Shown one piece after another: positions 1-7,509 of a DNA stretch of 64,000 bases. Both the position numbers and the translations under genes were made by a program. The notes under the pieces were generated by a model. That model saw only the letters and a list, made by a program, of their open reading frames with translations, made no database searches and had not been told where the DNA came from. The stretch comes from Elusimicrobiota bacterium (GTDB lineage Bacteria; Elusimicrobiota; Elusimicrobia; UBA1565; UBA9628), in assembly GCA_003151975.1 (NCBI GenBank), contig PLZD01000032.1, forward strand, positions 1 through 64,000, given 5' to 3'. How positions within the stretch are numbered: position 1 is the first letter of the stretch; the number at the start of each line of letters is the position of its first letter.

Positions 1-221
1 GTCGGCTCGCGGCCCGCCGAGGTGTGGGCCTGGTGGAGATAGCCCTCCTCCTCGAGCTCCTGAAGGATGCTGCGAATCGTCGCGCTCGACAGGTCCAGGC
101 CCGCCTCTTCCGCGATCAAGGACGACGAAACCGACTTCGAGGTCTTGATGTAATAGTGCACGATCCACTGCAGGAGGTGGCGCTTGCGTTCCTGAACGAC
201 CTCGGGCTTGAGTTGCCGCAT
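1..221 (-). CDS. hrcA: HrcA heat-shock repressor, N-terminal part (cut by window edge)
   Basis: Reading the minus strand from the ATG at 221 gives a winged-helix protein that begins MRQLKPEVVQERKRHLL and contains LSSATIRSILQELEEEGYL followed by HTSAGREP. The SSATIR helix and the HTSAGR motif are typical of the HrcA DNA-binding domain. HrcA represses chaperone operons by binding CIRCE operators, and a CIRCE-like site lies directly upstream at 243-269 over the predicted transcription start, so autoregulation is expected. About 73 codons are visible; the GAF-like C-terminal domain lies outside the window. Downstream genes (often grpE-dnaK-dnaJ) cannot be seen. Confidence 0.93.
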   Translation of the reverse strand, partial: MRQLKPEVVQERKRHLLQWIVHYYIKTSKSVSSSLIAEEAGLDLSSATIRSILQELEEEGYLHQAHTSAGREP

Positions 222-242
222 AAAAGTGGACGTCGCTCGAAA

Positions 243-269
243 TTGGCAGTCTATTTCAGCGACTGCTAA
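243..269. promoter_or_regulatory. CIRCE-type operator for HrcA
   Basis: TTGGCAGTC, nine bases, then GACTGCTAA form an inverted repeat with 8 of 9 pairs matched. The classical CIRCE is TTAGCACTC-N9-GAGTGCTAA. Arm length and spacer match exactly, and the C to G change in one arm is matched by the G to C change in the other, so dyad symmetry is kept. It lies just downstream of the -10 box of the hrcA promoter, covering the predicted +1. Confidence 0.9.
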
Positions 270-270
270 T

Positions 271-299
271 ATTATAATTCAGCGCGCGAAACTTGTCAA
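271..299 (-). promoter_or_regulatory. Consensus sigma-70 promoter of hrcA
   Basis: On the minus strand TTGACA (299-294) and TATAAT (276-271) are both perfect consensus hexamers with a 17-bp spacer. Transcription would start near 264, inside the CIRCE element, giving a leader of about 43 nt. This is the strongest promoter I see in the window, as expected for a gene held down by a repressor. Confidence 0.9.
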
Positions 300-335
300 T
301 CCCCCAGCCCGATTGCTGATTTAGGTTTGACCGCG

Positions 336-372
336 AAAAAAAAGAACGGCCCGGCTCTTGCGAGCCGGGCCG
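336..372 (-). terminator. Rho-independent terminator after clpP
   Basis: An 11-bp stem (347-357 with 362-372) closed by the loop TTGC is followed on the minus strand by a U-rich run (TTCTTTTTTTT). It starts about 20 bp past the clpP stop and separates clpP from hrcA. Confidence 0.9.
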
Positions 373-390
373 CATCGTCCGCGGACGCTT

Positions 391-1029
391 CTACTTCTTC
401 GCGGCGGCCGGAACGCCGTTCAAGGCGGCGATCTTCGAGCCGGTGATGACCTCGTCGATGATGCCGTAGGTCTTGGCTTCCTCGGCGGACATGTAGTTGT
501 TGCGCTCCATGTCGCGGTTGACCTTCTCGAAGGTCTGGCCGGTGTGCTTGGCCATGATCTCCTCAAGAGTCATCCGGGTGTAAGCCATTTCCTTGGCCTC
601 GAGCACGATGTCGGTCGCCTGGCCCGAGATGCCGCCCACCAGAGGCTGGTGGATCATGATGCGAGATTGCGGGAGCGCGAAACGCTTGCCCTTGGAGCCG
701 GCCGCGAGGATGACCGCGCCAAACGACATCGCCATGCCCATGCAGATCGTCGTGATGGGCGACTTGATGTACTGCATCGTGTCGTAAACCGCGAGCCCCG
801 CGGTCACCATGCCTCCGGGAGAGTTGATGTAGAGGTTGATGTCCTTGGTGTTGTCGTCGGACTCGAGATAAAGAAGCTGCGCGATCAAAACGTTGGCCGA
901 GTCGGTCGTGAATTCGCCTTCGTAGCCGCCGACGAAGATGATGCGGTCTTTGAGCAGGCGAGAGTAGATGTCGTAGCCGACGACGGAGCCCTGGGTGGCG
1001 CGTTCGATGACTTGGGGTATCAGGTTCAT
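391..1029 (-). CDS. clpP: ATP-dependent Clp protease proteolytic subunit, with Asn at the catalytic Asp position
   Basis: The 212-aa protein matches ClpP over its whole length. The nucleophile is Ser102 ([13 protein letters not shown]) and the catalytic His is His127 ([11 protein letters not shown]). The third triad residue in E. coli and B. subtilis ClpP is the last Asp of RDTERD; here that segment reads [10 protein letters not shown], so the position is Asn177. A one-residue insertion after His127 was allowed for in this alignment. An Asn at this place is known in Listeria ClpP1, an isoform that works mainly in mixed rings. The protein should form the degradation chamber fed by ClpX or ClpA/C. 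No clpX lies next to it. Confidence 0.95.
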   Translation of the reverse strand: MNLIPQVIERATQGSVVGYDIYSRLLKDRIIFVGGYEGEFTTDSANVLIAQLLYLESDDNTKDINLYINSPGGMVTAGLAVYDTMQYIKSPITTICMGMAMSFGAVILAAGSKGKRFALPQSRIMIHQPLVGGISGQATDIVLEAKEMAYTRMTLEEIMAKHTGQTFEKVNRDMERNNYMSAEEAKTYGIIDEVITGSKIAALNGVPAAAKK

Positions 1030-1068
1030 GCCGACATGAAACCAAATTTGAGTTGGGTTCTCAAGAGG

Positions 1069-1099
1069 CCGGAGCCCTCCCGCTTCGGGAGGGCTCCGG
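1069..1099 (-). terminator. Strong hairpin between the secreted repeat gene and clpP
   Basis: A perfect 14-bp GC-rich stem (1069-1082 with 1086-1099) with a 3-nt loop lies between the stop at 1114 and the clpP start at 1029. On the minus strand it is not followed by a clear U tract, so it may end or attenuate transcription or protect a 3' end. Confidence 0.6.
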
Positions 1100-1113
1100 C
1101 GCAGTCGGCCCGG

Positions 1114-1788
1114 TTACGGCTTGGGCGCGGCGTCCTTGGCCTCGTCGGCCTTGATCTGTCCTTCGACGTGATTCTCTTCCTTGTTCAGATGGTTCTGCTC
1201 GTCTTTCGTGATGTGGCCGCCGTTGGCCTTGGCGTCGGCCTGCTCCTGACGGCGGATGGACTGGTCCTCTTTCTTGATCTGCGAGCCTTGCTGGTAGGTC
1301 ATCTTCTTATCGGTCAGCGCCTTGTTGACCTGGTTGTTCTGATTGTCCGTGCGCTTGAGAACCTCGGTGCGCCGACCGTGATTCTTCTCGAAGTTCTTCG
1401 TGTCCTCGGGATGACCGGCGGCGTTGATGGAATCCTTGTGCTCGTCGTGATTGATCTCGTGGTTGACGCCGTTCTCTTCCTTGTTGAGTTGGCGCTGCTC
1501 GCCTTTCGTAATGTGGCCGCCGTTCTTCTTGGCGTCGGCCTGCTCCTGGGCCCGAATCTTGCGCTCCTGGCCTTGGATCTTCGCGTCCTGGCCCTTCGTC
1601 AGCTTGCCGTTCTTGGTGGCGTTGTTGGCGCGCTTGGACTGGCGGTCGTCGCGCTTGAGCACTTCCGTGCGGCGCGGATGATTTTGCTGGAACTTCTTAT
1701 TGTTTTCCGGACGGTTGTTCTTCGCGAAGAGCGAAGACGGAGCGGCGAGCAGAACGGCGAGCGCGGCGACGGCGAGCAGTGCTTTCAT
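1114..1788 (-). CDS. Secreted highly charged protein with an internal duplication, function unknown
   Basis: The 224-aa product starts with a signal peptide (residues 1-22, ending SLFA). The rest is hydrophilic, rich in Lys, Asn, Gln and Glu, and made of two similar halves of about 95 residues. Each half has the block R(R)TEVLKR, then an EQADAK-NGGHITK segment, then E(Q)..LNKEEN. The first copy is near residues 30-110 and the second near 130-215. I do not recognise an enzymatic domain. The start is firm: AGGAGG lies 5 bp upstream and a TTGCTC-N17-TATAAG promoter lies further upstream. It is probably a periplasmic or surface helical protein. Confidence 0.8.
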   Translation of the reverse strand: MKALLAVAALAVLLAAPSSLFAKNNRPENNKKFQQNHPRRTEVLKRDDRQSKRANNATKNGKLTKGQDAKIQGQERKIRAQEQADAKKNGGHITKGEQRQLNKEENGVNHEINHDEHKDSINAAGHPEDTKNFEKNHGRRTEVLKRTDNQNNQVNKALTDKKMTYQQGSQIKKEDQSIRRQEQADAKANGGHITKDEQNHLNKEENHVEGQIKADEAKDAAPKP

Positions 1789-1826
1789 GAGATCCTCCTG
1801 AGTTAAGTCCTTCTCAGCTTTGCGGT

Positions 1827-1855
1827 CTTATATAAATTACGGCCGACCTGAGCAA
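1827..1855 (-). promoter_or_regulatory. Promoter of the secreted repeat gene
   Basis: Minus-strand TTGCTC (1855-1850), a 17-bp spacer and TATAAG (1832-1827) precede an AGGAGG ribosome-binding site at 1799-1794. The leader would be about 33 nt. A GTGAC-TTCG-GTCAC hairpin at 1864-1877 lies just upstream, after the kinase gene, and could be a weak terminator. Confidence 0.7.
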
Positions 1856-1885
1856 GAGTTCGCGTGACTTCGGTCACAACCCGGG

Positions 1886-4036
1886 TCAGGATGAGGCCTC
1901 CTCAAAACCGCGGAGGAACTTCCCGGCCTCTTGAGGCCGCTTCGTGGGATCGGGATCGAACGCGTTGGAGAAGAAAGCGTCTAGGCCCGGCCCGAGCGAG
2001 GCGTCGCGCTCGGACGGAGGAGCGTAGATCTTCTGAAGCTTCTGCTCGAGGTAATTCGGCCCGTTGAAGGGACGAGCGCCGGTGAGCATCTCGTAGGTCA
2101 TCACGGCCAGCGCGTAGATGTCGGCGGCCTGCGACACCGAGCCGAACGCCTGCTCGGGCGCCATGTAAGGCGGGCTCCCGGAGGCCGCCGTCGTGGTCAG
2201 CGTATTGTCCCCGGAGGCTTGATGCGCGATGCCGAAATCCATGACCTTGGCGGTGCCGTCGGGCGTGATCATGACGTTGGAGGGCTTGAGGTCGCGGTGG
2301 ATGATGTGGCGGCTGTGAGCGTAGTCGAGCGCGGAGGCGACCTCGCGCAGCACGCGGCGGGCGCGCTCCACCGTAAGGCGGCCGGACTCGTCGAGAACCT
2401 TGTCGAGAGATTTTCCCTCGACGTATTCGAAGACCAGGAACAGATCGCCCTCGTTGAGCACGTTGTGGATTTCGGCGAGGTTGGGGTGCTTGAGCGCGGC
2501 GACCAAGCGCGCTTCCCGCAAGAATCTCTCGAGGTCCGCCGAGGTCGTGCGTTCGTCGCGCTTGAGCTGCTTGATGGCGACGCGACGCTGGAGAGTCTCG
2601 TCGACCGCGAGGTGGACCACTCCCATGCCGCCCCGGCCGAGCTCGCCGGTGACGCGGTAATGGCCTCCCAGGATGTCTCCCGTGGCCAGAGGGCGGCTGG
2701 CCGTCGCGGCATCCTGCATGGTCGCCGGCGCCTCGGGCTTGGGCGTCAGCAAACGCTGGGCCGTGGCGGCGCCGCGCTTAGCGGCCGCGTAGCCGAAAAA
2801 TCCCAGCACCAGCAGCGCGACGGCGCTCGCGACGGTCGGCGGGCTGATCATCTGACCGATGATCGCTTTGGGCCCGGCCGGGGGGCTGGAGACCCCGGCG
2901 CCGGCGATCAACGCCGCGATGTCCGCGTGCCCGGCGGCCTTCGCATGGTCCAAGGCGCTCAGCCCAGACTCCTCTTTGAGATTTGCGATGGCCCCTTTCG
3001 AGAGGAGCGCCGTCGCGACGCCGGTGTTTCCCCACTCCGCGGCGAGCATCAGCGGAGTCCAGCCGTGACGGTTGACCGTGTTGACGTCGGCGCCGTGCTG
3101 GATCAGCAGATTGGCGCAGGCGCCCCCGTCGTCCTTATCGAACTTCGCCGTCCAGTCCAGGGGCGTGCCGCCGTTGTCGTTTTTCTGGTTGACCGCGGCG
3201 CCGTGATCGAGCAGCAGATAGACGACGTCCTTGCGGCCGTTGCGGGCGGCCCAGTGCAGGGCGGTGGAACCCCCGGGGTCGGGCGCGTCGACGGGGACGC
3301 CGGAGTCGATCAGCGACTTGACCACCGCCGGCTGTCCCAACATCGCCGCGCAAACGATCGGCGGCAGTTTCCATTCGACGCATTTCGGGTCCAGCGCGGG
3401 CGCGGCGGCGGTCGAAGCGAAGACTGAAACGGCCGTAGCGGTCGCGGCTGCGACAGGAGTCGTCGCCGCCGCGGCCTTGGGCCCCGCGAGAATCATCGCG
3501 GCGATATCGGGATGTCCGCGCTCCGTCGCGTGGTCCCACGCGTTGTGACCACCCGAATCCTTGAGGTCGACGGTCGCACCGTGGGAGAGCAGCACCTTGA
3601 CGACATCCGCGTTCCCGAATTCAGCCGCCGTCATCAGCGGCGTCCAGCCCTCATTGTTGAGCGAATTGACGTTGGCTCGGTGCGTCACCAGGATATTCGC
3701 CGCGACGCCCCCGTCCTTAAGGTCCCACTTGGCGCACCAATTCAAAGGCGTGCCGCGATTATTGTTCTGGGCGTCGACGTCGGCGCCAAGCGACAACAGG
3801 AGGTTGATGACGTCCTTGCGCCCGTTCCGGGCGGCCCAATGCAGAGGGGTCGCTCCGCCGGGGTCCCGCGCATCCACCGGGGCCCCTTTTTGGATCAGGT
3901 CCTTGACGATGGCGGACTTGCCCTTGGAAGCGGCGCATGAGACTTCCGGCATATTCGGATCCTTGCACGTGATCGCCGCCGCGCCGTCTGCGGCCGCGAC
4001 GAGCAGGAGGATCACGACCGCGGAAAGCAGCCTCAT
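1886..4036 (-). CDS. Membrane Ser/Thr protein kinase with extracytoplasmic ankyrin repeats
   Basis: This 716-aa protein has a signal peptide (1-20), two duplicated blocks of ankyrin repeats (about 24-185 and 219-380), a transmembrane helix (about 402-419) and a C-terminal PknB-type kinase (about 458-710). The kinase is complete: GxGxxG loop GELGRGGMG, VAIK Lys489, HRD 580-582, DFG 600-602 and APE 626-628. Each ankyrin block begins with a Cys pair (C24/C34 and C219/C229). Bacterial PknB-type kinases usually have the kinase first and the sensor last; here the order is reversed, but a cleaved signal peptide plus one TM helix still puts the kinase in the cytoplasm. The ligand of the ankyrin part is unknown. 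Confidence 0.9.
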   Translation of the reverse strand: MRLLSAVVILLLVAAADGAAAITCKDPNMPEVSCAASKGKSAIVKDLIQKGAPVDARDPGGATPLHWAARNGRKDVINLLLSLGADVDAQNNNRGTPLNWCAKWDLKDGGVAANILVTHRANVNSLNNEGWTPLMTAAEFGNADVVKVLLSHGATVDLKDSGGHNAWDHATERGHPDIAAMILAGPKAAAATTPVAAATATAVSVFASTAAAPALDPKCVEWKLPPIVCAAMLGQPAVVKSLIDSGVPVDAPDPGGSTALHWAARNGRKDVVYLLLDHGAAVNQKNDNGGTPLDWTAKFDKDDGGACANLLIQHGADVNTVNRHGWTPLMLAAEWGNTGVATALLSKGAIANLKEESGLSALDHAKAAGHADIAALIAGAGVSSPPAGPKAIIGQMISPPTVASAVALLVLGFFGYAAAKRGAATAQRLLTPKPEAPATMQDAATASRPLATGDILGGHYRVTGELGRGGMGVVHLAVDETLQRRVAIKQLKRDERTTSADLERFLREARLVAALKHPNLAEIHNVLNEGDLFLVFEYVEGKSLDKVLDESGRLTVERARRVLREVASALDYAHSRHIIHRDLKPSNVMITPDGTAKVMDFGIAHQASGDNTLTTTAASGSPPYMAPEQAFGSVSQAADIYALAVMTYEMLTGARPFNGPNYLEQKLQKIYAPPSERDASLGPGLDAFFSNAFDPDPTKRPQEAGKFLRGFEEASS

Positions 4037-4051
4037 AGGAATGGTGCCGAG

Positions 4052-4080
4052 AGTATAATACGCGGCCGACGGGGCGTCAA
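4052..4080 (-). promoter_or_regulatory. Promoter of the ankyrin kinase gene
   Basis: TTGACG (4080-4075), a 17-bp spacer and TATACT (4057-4052) on the minus strand. The start would fall near 4045, only about 9 nt before the ATG at 4036, and there is no Shine-Dalgarno sequence in this short leader. Confidence 0.75.
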
Positions 4081-4100
4081 TACGCCGGAGAGAGAAGCCT

Positions 4101-4136
4101 GGGACCCAGGCGACACGGTCTCCAAAGTCCTATAAT
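4101..4136 (+). promoter_or_regulatory. Promoter with GGGACCC palindrome and a -10 placed for a leaderless mRNA
   Basis: GGGACCC followed by AGGCGA (4101-4113) lies 17 bp before TATAAT (4131-4136). TATAAT ends exactly 6 nt before the ATG at 4143, so the predicted +1 is the A of the start codon. There is no TTGACA-like -35. The same arrangement, with GGGCCC followed by AGGCGA and a 17-bp spacer, is found upstream of the gene at 14154. Confidence 0.65.
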
Positions 4137-4142
4137 GCGCCG

Positions 4143-4973
4143 ATGCCTCCCAAATTCGACGCCGAAGCCTACACGCGCGAGATGCGCAAAAATTGGGACG
4201 CCGCCGCGCCGCATTACGAACGCTTGAGCGCGGACTTCTTCCCCCCGATCGCCAAGGCCTTCGTCGATTTCGTCGGCCTCAAGGCCGGCCAATCCGTGCT
4301 CGATGTCGCCTGCGGCCCCGGAACGGCGACGCTGCTCGCGAAAAAAGCCGTCGGCAAGCACGGCAAAATCGTGGGCATTGACCTCGCGCCCGGGATGCTC
4401 AAGCTCGCGGGCAAGGCGCTGGGCACCTGCGACCTGCGCGAGATGGACGCCGAGGATATGGATTTTCCCGACGAGACCTTCGAAGCCGTGATCTGCCAGC
4501 TGGGCCTCATGCTCTTCGCGCGGCCCGAGGCGGCGCTTTCCGAGATGACCCGCGTCGCCCGGCGCGGCGGCTCGGTCTCCTGCCTCGTGCAGGGCGCGCC
4601 CGACAAGATGCTCTTCACGAGCATCGTCATGAAGACGATGATCCGCCATGCGCCCGAGCTCAAGACTCCCGGCGCACCCAACCTGTACGCCTTCGGCGGC
4701 GAGGGCGTGCTGGAGTGGGCGCTCAAGATCGGCGAGCTTCACGGCGTGCGCGAAAAACGCCTGGCCGGGACTTTCCCCTTCGCCTCGCCCGAGGCGTACT
4801 GGGAGCTCATGACCTCGGGCTCCGGAAGGACCGGCTTGATGCTGAAGAGCTTGCCGGCCGCCAAGCGCGACGCGATCAAGGTCGACGTCCTGGCCGCCGC
4901 CGAGGCTCTCGTCAGAAAAGGCCGGCTCGAGATGCCGTTCGAGGTCGTCATGGCCTCGGGCGTCAAACGCTGA
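4143..4973 (+). CDS. Class I SAM-dependent methyltransferase (UbiE-like)
   Basis: The 276-aa protein has the Rossmann SAM-binding motif VLDVACGPG (residues 52-60), the acidic residue of motif II in VGIDLAPGML, and later motifs of the Methyltransf_11/UbiE type. The substrate cannot be read from the sequence; UbiE relatives methylate quinones, lipids or small molecules. It heads a tight four-gene run with a membrane protein, an acyltransferase and an MFS transporter (gaps of 3-5 bp), which suggests a membrane lipid or exported product. No ribosome-binding site precedes the ATG, in keeping with the leaderless promoter. Confidence 0.88.
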   Translation: MPPKFDAEAYTREMRKNWDAAAPHYERLSADFFPPIAKAFVDFVGLKAGQSVLDVACGPGTATLLAKKAVGKHGKIVGIDLAPGMLKLAGKALGTCDLREMDAEDMDFPDETFEAVICQLGLMLFARPEAALSEMTRVARRGGSVSCLVQGAPDKMLFTSIVMKTMIRHAPELKTPGAPNLYAFGGEGVLEWALKIGELHGVREKRLAGTFPFASPEAYWELMTSGSGRTGLMLKSLPAAKRDAIKVDVLAAAEALVRKGRLEMPFEVVMASGVKR

Positions 4974-4977
4974 GCGC

Positions 4978-5577
4978 TTGGAACTCATTCCGCTCATCGT
5001 ATTCTGGGTCGGGATCTTCGAGCTCGTTCGGCGGCTCGGGATGTTTGAGGGAGAAAGCCGGCGGTCGATGTACTCCTTGACCCTTGGCGTCTGGGCGATC
5101 GTGGCGGCCTACGCGATCCTGCACGATCAGTACATCGTGCGCATCGCTCCCGAGCATTTCACGATCTATCACGGCGAGATGTGGGGCCTGACCGAGCCCA
5201 AAGCCTTGGCGGCCGCCTGGGCATTCGGCTCCTCGTGGTATCCCGGCATCCTGCTCGGCATGGTCTGCACGCTGGCCGCGCGCGCCGACGCCTCCGTGCC
5301 GCGCGTCGCCGCCCGCGACGTGCTCAAGTCGGCGGCGGCGGTGGTGTGCCTGGTGGAGGCCTCGGCGGCGATCTCGGGCTTGATCGCTCACCGCCTCGGA
5401 CACCGCCTCTACCCCGCGCGCTTCTACCACGCGCCCGGAGTGCGCCTGCAGCTCGCCCAAACCATCCAGTTGACGAGCTACTGGGCCTCGGCCGTCTTTT
5501 CCATCACGCTGACCTTCGGCCTCGTCGCCGTCCGATGCCTCCGCCGGACGCCGGGCGCTGAGAAAGTGGTAAGCTAG
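4978..5577 (+). CDS. Four-helix membrane protein of unknown function
   Basis: The 199-aa product begins with TTG, 4 bp after the methyltransferase stop. It has four hydrophobic segments (about 2-18, 31-48, 75-100 and 155-180) and no recognisable catalytic motif. Position in the operon between a methyltransferase and an acyltransferase suggests a role at the inner membrane. The TTG is chosen because no ATG gives a full first helix; this start is uncertain. Confidence 0.65.
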   Translation: MELIPLIVFWVGIFELVRRLGMFEGESRRSMYSLTLGVWAIVAAYAILHDQYIVRIAPEHFTIYHGEMWGLTEPKALAAAWAFGSSWYPGILLGMVCTLAARADASVPRVAARDVLKSAAAVVCLVEASAAISGLIAHRLGHRLYPARFYHAPGVRLQLAQTIQLTSYWASAVFSITLTFGLVAVRCLRRTPGAEKVVS

Positions 5578-5582
5578 CCGCG

Positions 5583-6272
5583 ATGACCGGGATCGCGACG
5601 CTTCTGCGGTTTTTCATGCTCGCCGTCATCAAGATCGTGAGCCGCTGTCTCTATTCGTTTGACTACGAGTGGGTCGGCAGGCGCCACGCGCATCCGTTTC
5701 GCGACGCGAAGATCGGCCTCCTGCTCAACCATACGAGCCTGTTCGAGCCGGTCCTGATGGGCCTCCTGCCGCTAAGCTGGCTGTGGCAAGTCTCCAAGCA
5801 CGGCCTGCTGCCCGGCGCCGACATCACGATGAACCGCCCCATCGCCGGGAAGATCTTCGCCTTCATGGTGGCCCATCCGGTCACGATCACGCGCGCCCGC
5901 GACGCGAGCTGGCGCAATTTCCTCGCGCGCGTCTCCGAGGAAGTGGTCGTCGTCATGTCGCCCGAAGGCCGCATGAAGCGCAAGACCGGCCTCGACAAGT
6001 TCGGCAAGTCCATGACCTGCCGCGGCGGCGTCGCCGACGTCCTCGACCGCAAGCACAGGGGCACCATGCTGATCATGTACAGCGAAGGGCTGCATCACGT
6101 GCAGGCGCCCGGCGAAGGATTTCCCCGCCTCTTCCAGCGCGTCCGCGCGCGCTTCGAGGAAGTTTCGATCGAGCACTACAAGAATTCCTTGCGCCACGGC
6201 GAGCCCGGCTTCCGCGAACGCGTCATGGCTGACCTCGACCGCAGGCGCGACGCGCACTGCCCCTGGGATTAG
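5583..6272 (+). CDS. PlsC-like acyltransferase with HX4E in motif I (copy 1)
   Basis: The 229-aa protein has an N-terminal hydrophobic anchor and two PlsC-type blocks: NHTSLFEP (His50, Glu55) and SPEGRMKRKTG (PEGR at 127-130). Classical glycerophosphate acyltransferases have HX4D; Glu replaces Asp here. A close relative of the same length is encoded at 53684-54364 with the same substitution, followed in both by the GLDK(F/H)GK segment and ending in HCPW. A lysophospholipid acyltransferase role is likely but the acceptor is unknown. It starts 5 bp after the membrane-protein stop. Confidence 0.8.
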   Translation: MTGIATLLRFFMLAVIKIVSRCLYSFDYEWVGRRHAHPFRDAKIGLLLNHTSLFEPVLMGLLPLSWLWQVSKHGLLPGADITMNRPIAGKIFAFMVAHPVTITRARDASWRNFLARVSEEVVVVMSPEGRMKRKTGLDKFGKSMTCRGGVADVLDRKHRGTMLIMYSEGLHHVQAPGEGFPRLFQRVRARFEEVSIEHYKNSLRHGEPGFRERVMADLDRRRDAHCPWD

Positions 6273-6275
6273 GGC

Positions 6276-7451
6276 TTGACCTCGAGGACCGACCGCCTCC
6301 TCATTTGCCTCGCGGCGCTCCTGCGCTCGTCGGGCGTCGGCTTTGCGAGCGCGGTGCTGGCCATCTATCTCGACAAGCGCGGCTTTGGTCCCGCGAGCAT
6401 CGGCCTGATCGTCTCCGCGGGACTCGCCGGCGGCGCGTGCATGACGGCCTTGGTGAGCTTCTTCGGCGACCGCTGGGGCCGGCGTCGGGTCCTCATCCTG
6501 CTCGCGATCTTCGGCGCCGCGGGAGGCTTGGGCTTGGCGCTCTCGCCCTCGGTGATCGTCATCGCGGCGCTCTCTTTCCTGGGCATGGTCAACGGCATGG
6601 GCCACGACCGCGGCGGCGCCTACGCGCTCGAGCAAAGCGCGCTGTCGGGAGCGACTTCGGTCCGCGAGAGAACGAAACTCTTCGCGGCCTATCACGCGGC
6701 GGGCGACGTGGGCTGCGCCTTGGGGTCTCTGGCGGCGGCACTCGTCGCGCTCGTCGGCTACAAGACGCTGTGGTTTGCCTACGCCGCCGCGATGGGGACC
6801 GGCGCGCTGCTCTATCCGATGCTCTCGGTTTCGGTCGAATTGCCGCACCCGCCGCGCCCGCTCTCGCCCGAGTCGCGCGCGCGCATCGTCCGATTCTCCG
6901 CGCTTTCGGCCATCGACAGCCTCGGCAGCGGATTTTTGACCTCGGCGCTGATCGCGTATTTTTTCTACAAGCGGTTCGGGCTCAACGAGACGGACATCGG
7001 CATCCTGTTTCTCGCGGCCGACCTGGCCAACATCGCGTCCAATTTCCTCGCCGAACGGCTCGCCGGGCGCATCGGGCTGGTCAACACGATGGTGTTCACG
7101 CATCTTCCGGCGAGTCTCTTCCTGATTGCGATGGCGTTCTCGCCGAGCTTTCCGCTCGCCGCGACCCTCTTTCTCTTGAGGGAATTGTTCATCGAGATGG
7201 ACGTGCCCACAAGGCAGTCCTTCTTGGCCTCGATCGTCAAGCCCGAGGAACGCACCGCGGCGCTTGGCTTGGTCCAGCTCACGCGCACGGCGATGTGGGC
7301 GATCGCACCGGGCGCTGCGGGCCTCATGATGCGCGGCGTGGCCCTGGCCTCGCCTTTGGTCGCCGGCTCGTCGTGCAAGATCGGCTACGATCTGCTGCTT
7401 CTGCGCGAGTTCCGGCACCTCGAGCCCGTCGATGAGCCGTCCGAGGGCTGA
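6276..7451 (+). CDS. Major facilitator superfamily transporter
   Basis: The 391-aa protein is hydrophobic, with about 11-12 transmembrane segments and the MFS loop 2-3 signature FFGDRWGRRRVL. The two halves are visible as repeated helix blocks. It starts with TTG 3 bp after the acyltransferase stop, so it is the last gene of the 4143 operon. Its cargo is unknown; in this setting export of a lipid or of a methylated metabolite is possible. The C-terminus is short and cytoplasmic (EFRHLEPVDEPSEG). Confidence 0.88.
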   Translation: MTSRTDRLLICLAALLRSSGVGFASAVLAIYLDKRGFGPASIGLIVSAGLAGGACMTALVSFFGDRWGRRRVLILLAIFGAAGGLGLALSPSVIVIAALSFLGMVNGMGHDRGGAYALEQSALSGATSVRERTKLFAAYHAAGDVGCALGSLAAALVALVGYKTLWFAYAAAMGTGALLYPMLSVSVELPHPPRPLSPESRARIVRFSALSAIDSLGSGFLTSALIAYFFYKRFGLNETDIGILFLAADLANIASNFLAERLAGRIGLVNTMVFTHLPASLFLIAMAFSPSFPLAATLFLLRELFIEMDVPTRQSFLASIVKPEERTAALGLVQLTRTAMWAIAPGAAGLMMRGVALASPLVAGSSCKIGYDLLLLREFRHLEPVDEPSEG

Positions 7452-7509
7452 ACTGGGTTGATAAGACTTGGTTTCAGGAGGCGGGGGCTTCGCCCTCAGC
7501 TTCGGGGCT

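Noticed and set aside
358-1806. Plus-strand open frame of 482 codons over clpP and the secreted repeat gene
   Set aside because: It is antisense to two genes with clear motifs, terminators and promoter; the product is a Val/Leu/Arg-rich shadow.
5772-7418. Minus-strand open frame of 548 codons over the acyltransferase and MFS genes
   Set aside because: Arg/Glu/Ala-rich shadow of real genes with known motifs; no start signal.
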